Part shown: positions 38,384 through 46,689 of the stretch, in pieces
Layout of the letters: every line of letters begins with the position of its first letter
How positions within the stretch are numbered: position 1 is the first letter of the stretch
NCBI RefSeq assembly: GCF_026965555.1
Contig: NZ_CP114040.1
Location: forward strand, 3,782,001-3,846,000
Direction: 5' to 3'
Source: Nannocystis punicea
GTDB lineage: Bacteria; Myxococcota_A; Polyangia; Nannocystales; Nannocystaceae
Length of the DNA: 64,000 nt
Program-made: the position numbers and the translations under genes
The notes under the pieces: generated by a model
The model's database searches: none
What the model saw: the letters and a program-made list of their open reading frames with translations, nothing else
Told to the model about the DNA's origin: nothing

Positions 38384-40288
38384 ATGCAGCTCTCCGAAGA
38401 TCAATTGGCGGCGATCCGCGTCCGGCTCGAGGACGACGGCCCGCGGCTGGACCTGGCCCAGCGGCTGCGCGAGCGCGGCGACCCGCGCGGCGAGTTCATC
38501 GAGCTGCAGTGCGCGGCGGCCCGCAGCGACGACGATCACGACGCCCGCGACGAGCTCACCGCGCGGGCCGACGCGCTGTTCGCCGCGCACGAGGACGAGT
38601 GGCACCACGAGCTCGGCCTGCGGCTCGGCGAGGCGACCTGGGCGCGCGGGTTCGTCGACGCAGTGTCGCTGGCGCCGGGTCGGGTCGCGGCGATCGGCGA
38701 GCGGCTCGCCCGCGGCGCTCCGGTCCGCGCGCTGCACCTGCGCGGGCTCGAGAAGGACGCCGAGGCGCTCGCGTCGGTGCTGCGCGACCCGCTGCTCTCG
38801 GTCGTCACGGCGCTCGACCTGTGCGCCGACAGGAACGACGTCGGCCCCGCCGGCGCGCGCGCGCTGGCGAGGGCGACCCACCTGACGCAGCTCCGCGAGC
38901 TGCGGCTGCGCGACAACGAGATCTTCGAGGCGGGTGGGCACGACCTCGCCCGGGCGACGCACTTCTCCGGCCTGACGAAGCTCGATCTGCGGAGTTGTCA
39001 GGTCGGCACCGACGGCGTGCGCGCCCTGGCAGCGGCGACGCACCTGGCCGGACTGCGCGAGCTGTGGCTCGGGGGCTCGTTCTTCGACAACAACAGCAAC
39101 CCCTGCCGCGACGCGGGGGTGTTCGCGCTGGCCGCGGCGAGCCACTTGAAGGGCCTCGTCACCCTCGACCTGCAGTGGAGCGAGGTCCGGCTCCCGGGTG
39201 CGCGCGCGCTGGCAGCGGCGCCGCAGTTCGCCGACCTGCGCGAGCTGTGGCTCGGCGCCAGCCACCTCGGCCCGCTCGGCGCCAAGGCGGTGGCGATCGG
39301 CCTGCCGAACTTGACCCTGCTCGATCTGTACGACAACGGGATCGGGGCCAAGGGCTTGCGGGCGCTCGTCCGGCGGCTGAAGCACCTGCGCACCCTCGAT
39401 CTGAGCCACAACGACATCGGCATCGACGGCGTGAAGGCGATCGCCGACGCCGAGTCTCTGGCCGGCTTGCGCCAGCTCTGGCTGGCCTACAACAACTTGG
39501 GCGACGAGGGGGCCACGGAGCTGTCCCTGGCGGACCAACTGACGCAGCTCCGGCTCCTCGACCTCCGCAACACCGGCATCGGGCCGTCGGGCGTCGAGGA
39601 TCTGCTCGAGGAGGCGTGGCTGTCCCGGCTCGAGTGCCTGCTCCTCGACGCCAACCGGCTGGGCAACACGGCCGCGAAGGCGCTGGCGAAGGCGACCCAC
39701 ATGACCCGATTGAAAGAGCTGCGCCTGCGGGGCACGGGCTTCGGGCCGGAAGGGGCGAGGCACCTCGCGTCCGCGCCGCACCTCGCCGGCCTGCGCGAGC
39801 TGCTCGTCGACAGCAACCCGATCGGGGACGAGGGCGTCGCGGCGCTGCTGTCGGCGCCCTGGCCCCGGCTCCGGCTGCTCGTCCTCGGGGCCGGCGGAAT
39901 TACCGACGAGGGGGTGCGGTTGCTGGCCGGCGCGCCGCTGCTCGCCGGGCTCGCCGGGCTCGATATCAACCGCAACAAGATCGGTGACGCGGGCATGCGT
40001 GCGCTCGCAGCGGGGCGCCTCGACGCCCTGACGGAGCTGTGGTGCGCCGGCCATGCGCTCAGCGCGGCCGGCGTCGCCGCGCTCGCGGCCGCGCCGCACC
40101 TCCGTCGGCTGGCGCGGCTGCACCTGGACAGTCCGCGGCTGTCGTCGGAGGAGCTCCGCCCCCTGGTCCGTGCGCCGTGGCTGAGCTCGCTCCACCAGCT
40201 CCGCTGCGGCGCACGCTGCTATCCCGAGGATTTCGAGCCGGCGTTGAGCGAATTGCACGCGGTCGCGCCGGACCTCCAGATCATTTGA
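38384..40288 (+). CDS. Leucine-rich-repeat protein with TIGR02996 domain (paralogue 3)
   Basis: 634 residues. N-terminal TIGR02996-type segment (RLEDDGPRLDLAQRLRER, GDPRGEFIEL) and about 16-18 leucine-rich repeats. It is the most divergent of the three along the repeat region (for example LRNTGIGPSGVEDLLEEAWL) but matches paralogue 2 closely in the promoter and first ~115 residues. The C-terminus ends SELHAVAPDLQII where the others end AVAPDLVVT. Same inferred cytosolic scaffold role. Confidence 0.88.
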   Translation: MQLSEDQLAAIRVRLEDDGPRLDLAQRLRERGDPRGEFIELQCAAARSDDDHDARDELTARADALFAAHEDEWHHELGLRLGEATWARGFVDAVSLAPGRVAAIGERLARGAPVRALHLRGLEKDAEALASVLRDPLLSVVTALDLCADRNDVGPAGARALARATHLTQLRELRLRDNEIFEAGGHDLARATHFSGLTKLDLRSCQVGTDGVRALAAATHLAGLRELWLGGSFFDNNSNPCRDAGVFALAAASHLKGLVTLDLQWSEVRLPGARALAAAPQFADLRELWLGASHLGPLGAKAVAIGLPNLTLLDLYDNGIGAKGLRALVRRLKHLRTLDLSHNDIGIDGVKAIADAESLAGLRQLWLAYNNLGDEGATELSLADQLTQLRLLDLRNTGIGPSGVEDLLEEAWLSRLECLLLDANRLGNTAAKALAKATHMTRLKELRLRGTGFGPEGARHLASAPHLAGLRELLVDSNPIGDEGVAALLSAPWPRLRLLVLGAGGITDEGVRLLAGAPLLAGLAGLDINRNKIGDAGMRALAAGRLDALTELWCAGHALSAAGVAALAAAPHLRRLARLHLDSPRLSSEELRPLVRAPWLSSLHQLRCGARCYPEDFEPALSELHAVAPDLQII

Positions 40289-40626
40289 TCCACCGGTCGC
40301 GCGCCGTCGCGAATGCGTCGATTCGGCGACCGCGCAATGAAGGATTCGCGGACCGGTCGTGGTGCGCGTGTGGTCGGGTGGGTGTGGCGGCGATACGTCC
40401 TTGCCCGGCAAATGGGTCCGCGGTGCGCCTGTTGCGGCGACGAATCCGTCGGGTGATCGATCGCGCGCGGGCGACTCTATCCTTCACGTCGGGGTCGCGT
40501 GACCTCGACGTCGGCGCCACCTCCGTGCGACCTTCGGGGTCTACATGAATCGATGCGCAGCACCGTGGCGCGCGGACGAACCACGGTCATGATTCGCCGA
40601 TTCGCCACACCTCGGGGGAGACTCTC
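40289..40626. other. 338-bp intergenic region
   Basis: No gene. Multiple cgattcg-type words occur but no ordered repeat. A gggggag ribosome-binding site precedes the GTG at 40627. Confidence 0.45.
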
Positions 40627-42267
40627 GTGAACCACGAAACATATGACGTCGCCATCCTCGGCTCCGGGATCGCGGGCGCCGTGCTCGCCGCGATCCTGGG
40701 CCGCCAGGGCTTCCGCGTGCTGCTGCTCGAGAAGGGCACGCACCCGCGCTTCGCCGTCGGCGAGGCGATGCAGCCGCAGAGCTCGATGCTGCTGTGGATC
40801 CTCGGCGAGCGCTTCGACGTGCCCGAACTGCAGCACCTGTCCTGCACGCAGAAGATCTTGCGCCACGTGACCCGCAACGTCGGGGTGAAGAAGACCTTCG
40901 GGTTCCTCTACCACGAGGAGGGGAAGCTGCAGGACCCGCAGCAGGGGCACCTGCTGATCCCGCCGCCCACGCCGCTGGCGTCCGAGAGCCACCTGTTCCG
41001 CGCCGACATCGACCACTACGTGGTGAAGGCGGCGGTCCGCTACGGGGCGACGTACCGCGACCGCACGGACGTGGTCGACTTCACTCTGGCGGACGACGGC
41101 GTGGTCCTGCGCACCGCGAGCGACGAGGTGTTCCGCGCCCGCTTCCTGGTCGACGCCACCGGCCACAAGTCGCTGGTCGCCGACAAGCTCGGGCTGCGCC
41201 CGCAGGACCCGCCGCTGCGCACCCAGTCGCGGACGATCTTCACCCACATGCGCGGCTTCCGGCGCTGGGACGATCTGATGGCGCCGGGCGATCGACCCGG
41301 GCTGTCGCGCGGCTACTACGAGGGCACGCTGCACCACGTGATCGACGGCGGGTGGTTCTGGGTGATCCGCTTCGACAACGTGCCGGGCTCGGAGAGCGAC
41401 CTGACCAGCATCGGCCTCACCCTCGACATGCGGAAGTACCCGCAGCGCGGGATCCCGCCGGAGCAGGAGTTCTGGGAGGTCGTGAACCGCTACCCGAGCA
41501 TCGTCCGCCACCTCGAGGGCGGCGTGGCCACGCGGCCATGGGTCGGCACCGGTCGGCTGCAGTTCAGCGCGACCGACAGCGTGGGGCAGCGGTTCTTCCT
41601 CATGTCGCACGCGCACGGCTTCATCGACGCGCTGTACTCGCGCGGCATGATCAACACGTTCGAGACGATCCACGCGTTCGCGCCGCGGCTGATCCAGGCG
41701 CTGCGCGACGACGACTTCACCGTGTCCCGCTTCGACTACCCGCGGCGGCTGCAGGACGCGATGCTGCTCGACAACGATCGCATGGTCCACAACTCGTTCC
41801 GCTCGTTCGCCAACTTCGACACCTGGAACGCGTTCCTGCGGGTGTGGCTGGCCAACATCATCTTCGGCGACCTGCGCATGTTCCGGGTCTGCCTGCGGTA
41901 CCTCGAGAGCGGCGACAAGGCCGAGTTCGAGGCCCTCGACGTCGACCCGGTGCCGCTGAGCCAGGCGCCCGGCGCCGCGCCGCTGGAGGACCTGAGCCGC
42001 TTCACCGACGCGACCTTCGACCGCTGGGACGCCGGCGAGCTGACGGCCGAGCAGGCCGCGGCCGAGGTGTTCGCCCAGCTCGGCCGCACCCCGCTGCCGC
42101 CGATCCACCCGTGGGACGACCCGGCCGCGCATCACATCGACCTGCTGCCGGAGAAGCTCGAGCGGATGGTCGAGTGGGGCAAGACCGCGGCGCCGACCAC
42201 GATGAACCAGTGGTTCGACTTCGACCTGAAGATGCTCGACCGTTTGCGGACCGAGGCGGCGGCGTGA
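40627..42267 (+). CDS. FAD-dependent halogenase/oxidoreductase (tryptophan-halogenase superfamily)
   Basis: 546 residues from GTG, with gggggag 8 bases upstream. The FAD motif AILGSGIAGAVLAAILGRQG opens the protein, followed by HPRFAVGEAMQPQSS. RADIDHYVVKAA and FLVDATGHKSLVADKLG complete the flavin site. GGWFWVIRF matches the WxWxIP halogenase signature except that R replaces the proline, so true halogenation is uncertain. The C-terminal ~180 residues are helical. Alternatives are an epoxidase or dehydrogenase of the same family. It stands alone; no biosynthetic cluster surrounds it. A strong hairpin follows 40 bp after the stop. Confidence 0.82.
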   Translation: MNHETYDVAILGSGIAGAVLAAILGRQGFRVLLLEKGTHPRFAVGEAMQPQSSMLLWILGERFDVPELQHLSCTQKILRHVTRNVGVKKTFGFLYHEEGKLQDPQQGHLLIPPPTPLASESHLFRADIDHYVVKAAVRYGATYRDRTDVVDFTLADDGVVLRTASDEVFRARFLVDATGHKSLVADKLGLRPQDPPLRTQSRTIFTHMRGFRRWDDLMAPGDRPGLSRGYYEGTLHHVIDGGWFWVIRFDNVPGSESDLTSIGLTLDMRKYPQRGIPPEQEFWEVVNRYPSIVRHLEGGVATRPWVGTGRLQFSATDSVGQRFFLMSHAHGFIDALYSRGMINTFETIHAFAPRLIQALRDDDFTVSRFDYPRRLQDAMLLDNDRMVHNSFRSFANFDTWNAFLRVWLANIIFGDLRMFRVCLRYLESGDKAEFEALDVDPVPLSQAPGAAPLEDLSRFTDATFDRWDAGELTAEQAAAEVFAQLGRTPLPPIHPWDDPAAHHIDLLPEKLERMVEWGKTAAPTTMNQWFDFDLKMLDRLRTEAAA

Positions 42268-42298
42268 CGCCCGGCGGTCGATCGAGGGTGATGGTCTA

Positions 42299-42348
42299 AT
42301 GTCCTCGGGGACATGTCCGAAAGTTTCGGGCATGTCCCCTAAGACATG

Positions 42349-42350
<2 letters not shown>
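42299..42350. terminator. Near-perfect hairpin between convergent genes, GGACATGTCC family
   Basis: ggggacatgtccgaaa (42307-42322) and tttcgggcatgtcccc (42324-42339) pair over 16 bp with one G-U, on a minimal loop. Flanking copies (atgtcctcggggacat, agacatgtca) extend the structure. The site lies between the convergent ends 42267 and 42349, so it can serve both strands. Confidence 0.75.
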
Positions 42351-43722
<1,372 letters not shown>

Positions 43723-46677
43723 TCAGTCACCCTCTCTTTCGGCCGGCGGCAGCCACACGCGGAACACGGAGCCGCCGCCGGGGCGCTCCTCGACGCTGGC
43801 CTTGCCGCCGTGGCGCTCGCACACCCGCGAGACCACGGCGAGCCCCAGGCCGGTGCCCTGGGTGCGGCCGGTGACGAACGGATCGAAGATCCGCGCGCGC
43901 AGCTCGGCCGGCACGCCGGGGCCGCGGTCGGCGACGCGGAAGGCGAGGCCGCCGTCCTCGCGGCGGATCGCCAGCTCGACGGTGGCGCCCGGCGGGCTGG
44001 CCTGCAGGGCGTTGCGCACGAGGTTGACCAGCGCCTGCTCGACCCGCTGCGCGTCGAGGTACCAGCCCTCGGGCGCGCCGGCGTCGTCGAGCACGACCCG
44101 CGCCGGATCGGTGAGCTCGACGGCCCGCCGCGCGATCGCCCGCGGATCGCCGGTCGCGGCCTTGAGCTTGCCGGCGCGCACGAAGTCGAGGAGGCTGGTG
44201 GTCAGCGCCTCGAGGCGCACCGCCTCCTCGACGATCCGGCTGGCCTTGGCGCGCCGGCGCTCGTTGTCGGCGAGCTGCTCCTCGAGCAGCTGCGCGTGGC
44301 CCTTGAGGCTGGCGAGCGGGTTGCGGATCTCGTGGGCCAGGACCGCCGACATCTCGCCGAGCGCGGCGAGGTGACGCCGCTCGGCGTGGCCGGCCTCGGC
44401 GGCCCGGGCCCGCTGCCGCTGCCGGTGCGACAGCCAGGCGGTGACGACCAGCGCGACCGCGACTGCGAGGCCGACCACGAGGTCGCGCAGGGCCTGGCGG
44501 AAGAACGCGGTCGCCAGCCGCGGCTCGAACTCGATCACGATCCGCGGCGGCGGGGGGCGACCTGCGGCGTCGGGCGGCGGGGCCTTGCCTTCCATCCCGG
44601 GAGGTGGAGGGCGGCCAGCCGCGCCGGGCGGGGGTGCCTTGGCGTCGAACCCCGGCGGCGGGGCCTTGCCGTCCATCCCGGGACGCGGTGCCCTGGGGTC
44701 GACACCCGGGGGCCCGTCGCCGTGCCGCGGCGGGGGGCCGATCATCCGCTCGAAGCGGGCGACTGTGCCGTCGCCGGCGAGGTTGTCCTCGATCCACGCC
44801 AGCACGCCGCGGTGATCGCCGGGACGCAGCGGGCGCTCGGCGCTCACGCCCGCCTCGACCACCACGCCGTCGTCGGGCCCGAGGATCGCCAGGTAGCGCA
44901 GGCCCTCGTCGCGGTCGTCGGCGAGGATCGCCTCGAGGTCGGCGGCGGTGGTCCAGCGCCCGCGCGGGAAGTCGCGCTCGACCAGGCGGTGCAGCACCTC
45001 GCTCTCGCCGCGGACCACTGCCTCGCCGATCCGGTAGGCGTTGACGAACGAGGACACCGACGACAGCGCGAGCAAGCCCGCGAGCGCCACGGCGACAGCG
45101 AGGAGACCCCACCCGCCTGCCTTGCCGAGATCGGGCATCCGCGGCCGGAGGGTAGCGGATCCGCCGTCCCCGGGCGGCGCGGCGGCTGCTGCGGCAGGAT
45201 GTTCAATTGCGCGCGCGGCGGCGAGGGCGACCGATTGCGGCCCGGCGGACGCGGTTCGCGTGGCGCCGCTCCACCCGGCGCGGCTGCGGGCGGCGAGATC
45301 GGCGAGGGGACGGGCGGAGGAAGAGGCTGCCGGATCGGTCAGGTCGCCCGCCGGGGCGGCGGCCCGCACCGACGCGGCCGCCGGGACGAACTGCAGCGGG
45401 GCCGCGGGGGCGCGGCGCGGCGGGGGCGTCCTCGGGGCTGTCTCGGAGGACATGTCGCCGGGGACCTGCGGGCCGCGCGGCGACGAGCGCTGGGCCGGGT
45501 CCGTCGCGAGGGCGAGATATGTCTCCGAGGACATTCCCTGAGATTCATGTTCCGCGGGCGGCAGCTGTTTCGCGGTTTCGGAGCGCGGGTTCTGAGCGAG
45601 GAGGAGCGCCGAGCTCGCCTCGAGCGCGATGCATGTCTCCAAGGACATGTCCTGAGATCCACGTTCCGCGGGCGGCGGTTGTTTCGCGGCCTCGGAGTGC
45701 GGGCCGTGGGCCAGGAGGAGCGCCGAGTCCGTCTCGGGCGCTCGCTCTGTCCCCGAGGACAGGCCCCGAGATTCATGCGTCGCCGGCTCTGCGGCCGCGG
45801 AACGCGTGCTGCGGGTGAGGAGGAGCGTCGAGTCCGTCTCGACGGTTCGCTCTGTTCCCGAGGACGGGCCCTGAGATTCGTGCGTCGCCGGCTCTGCGGC
45901 GGCGGAACGCGTGCTGCGGGCGAGGAGGAGCGTCGAGTCCATCTCGACCGCTATCTCTGTCTCCGAGGACATGCCCTGAGATTCATGTGTGGCGAGCGGC
46001 GAGGGAGGTGCCGCGGCCTCGGAGCGCAGACTGTGGGTGAGGAGGAGCGCCGAGTCGATCGCGGCCGCCCAACGGCCTGTCTCCGAGGGCATGGCCTGCA
46101 GGTCGCTTCCGGAGGGCGCCGCGTCGCTCGCGGTCGTCGGATCGGTTCGGCCCTGCGCCGGCGCCGAGCTCCTCGCCACGGTCGCATGGGCGGTCTCGAA
46201 GGACAGGCCGGGCCGCTCGCTCGCCGCTGGGGGCGGTGTCGTATCGCTCGCGGTCGTCGATACGGAGGTCTCGAGGCCCTTGTCCGGTCGTTCTTGCGCG
46301 CTCCTCGCGGTGGGCACCGGGCCTGACTTGAAGGACAGGCCGGGCCGATCGCCCGGCGCTGGGTCGCTCGCGGCCGCCGGAACGGATGTCTCGATGGACA
46401 TGTCCTGTCGTTCTTGCGCCGCGCTCCTCGCGGCGGACTCCGGGACTGGCTCGAAGGACAGGAGCGGACGCTCCCACGGCGCTGGGAGCGGTGCCGGGTC
46501 GCGGACGGTCTCGGATGTCTCGAAGGGCATGTCCTTTCGTTCATGCGCCGCCGAGCTCCCCGTCCCGGACGTCGGGCATGTCTCGAAGGACATATTACTC
46601 GGCCTGAAGGACAGGTCGTACCGCTCGCTCGATCCTGGGGGCGTCGCCGCTCCGGCTGTCGTCATCGCGAAGGACAT
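43723..46677 (-). CDS. Histidine kinase with a ~513-residue repeat-built N-terminal extension
   Basis: 984 residues if read from 46677. The conventional kinase begins near M514 (MPDLGKAGGWGLLAVAVALA): TM1 ~522-542; a periplasmic part with a Pro-rich repeat (GKAPPPGFDAKAPPPG); TM2; HisKA with phosphoacceptor H782 (VLAHEIRNPLASLKGH); and HATPase boxes NLVRNALQAS, VADRGPGVP and TQGTGLGLAVV. Residues 1-513 contain about 15 copies of a motif [KQ]-[DG]-M-[SP]-[FSIL]-E-T spaced 7-40 residues apart, in Ala/Ser/Pro/Glu-rich sequence. All 14 measured spacings are multiples of 3 bp. The start lies 12 bp after the upstream kinase stop, itself in a repeat copy, supporting the long form. A short form from 45138 (471 residues) remains possible. 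Partner regulator: the adjacent NtrC gene. Confidence 0.82.
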   Translation of the reverse strand: MSFAMTTAGAATPPGSSERYDLSFRPSNMSFETCPTSGTGSSAAHERKDMPFETSETVRDPAPLPAPWERPLLSFEPVPESAARSAAQERQDMSIETSVPAAASDPAPGDRPGLSFKSGPVPTARSAQERPDKGLETSVSTTASDTTPPPAASERPGLSFETAHATVARSSAPAQGRTDPTTASDAAPSGSDLQAMPSETGRWAAAIDSALLLTHSLRSEAAAPPSPLATHESQGMSSETEIAVEMDSTLLLARSTRSAAAEPATHESQGPSSGTERTVETDSTLLLTRSTRSAAAEPATHESRGLSSGTERAPETDSALLLAHGPHSEAAKQPPPAERGSQDMSLETCIALEASSALLLAQNPRSETAKQLPPAEHESQGMSSETYLALATDPAQRSSPRGPQVPGDMSSETAPRTPPPRRAPAAPLQFVPAAASVRAAAPAGDLTDPAASSSARPLADLAARSRAGWSGATRTASAGPQSVALAAARAIEHPAAAAAAPPGDGGSATLRPRMPDLGKAGGWGLLAVAVALAGLLALSSVSSFVNAYRIGEAVVRGESEVLHRLVERDFPRGRWTTAADLEAILADDRDEGLRYLAILGPDDGVVVEAGVSAERPLRPGDHRGVLAWIEDNLAGDGTVARFERMIGPPPRHGDGPPGVDPRAPRPGMDGKAPPPGFDAKAPPPGAAGRPPPPGMEGKAPPPDAAGRPPPPRIVIEFEPRLATAFFRQALRDLVVGLAVAVALVVTAWLSHRQRQRARAAEAGHAERRHLAALGEMSAVLAHEIRNPLASLKGHAQLLEEQLADNERRRAKASRIVEEAVRLEALTTSLLDFVRAGKLKAATGDPRAIARRAVELTDPARVVLDDAGAPEGWYLDAQRVEQALVNLVRNALQASPPGATVELAIRREDGGLAFRVADRGPGVPAELRARIFDPFVTGRTQGTGLGLAVVSRVCERHGGKASVEERPGGGSVFRVWLPPAEREGD

Positions 46678-46680
46678 GGC
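45522..46680 (-). repeat. In-frame array of GGACATGTCC-derived repeats inside the histidine kinase gene
   Basis: Copies of tctcgaaggacatgtcc (plus strand) start at 45522, 45636, 45750, 45855, 45960, 46080, 46194, 46269, 46326, 46389, 46449, 46518, 46581, 46602 and 46665. Spacings are 114, 114, 105, 105, 120, 114, 75, 57, 63, 60, 69, 63, 21 and 63 bp, all multiples of three. The first six belong to longer ~105-120-bp units that also share a cgaggaggagcg(c/t)cgagtc segment. On the minus strand the core reads K-D-M-S-F-E-T or Q-G-M-S-S-E-T. Confidence 0.85.
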
Positions 46681-46689
46681 TCGCTGCCC

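Noticed and set aside
45522..46680. Array treated as a non-coding intergenic repeat cluster
   Set aside because: All spacings are multiples of three and the long frame closes the operon gap, so coding is the better reading, though the short start at 45138 is not excluded.
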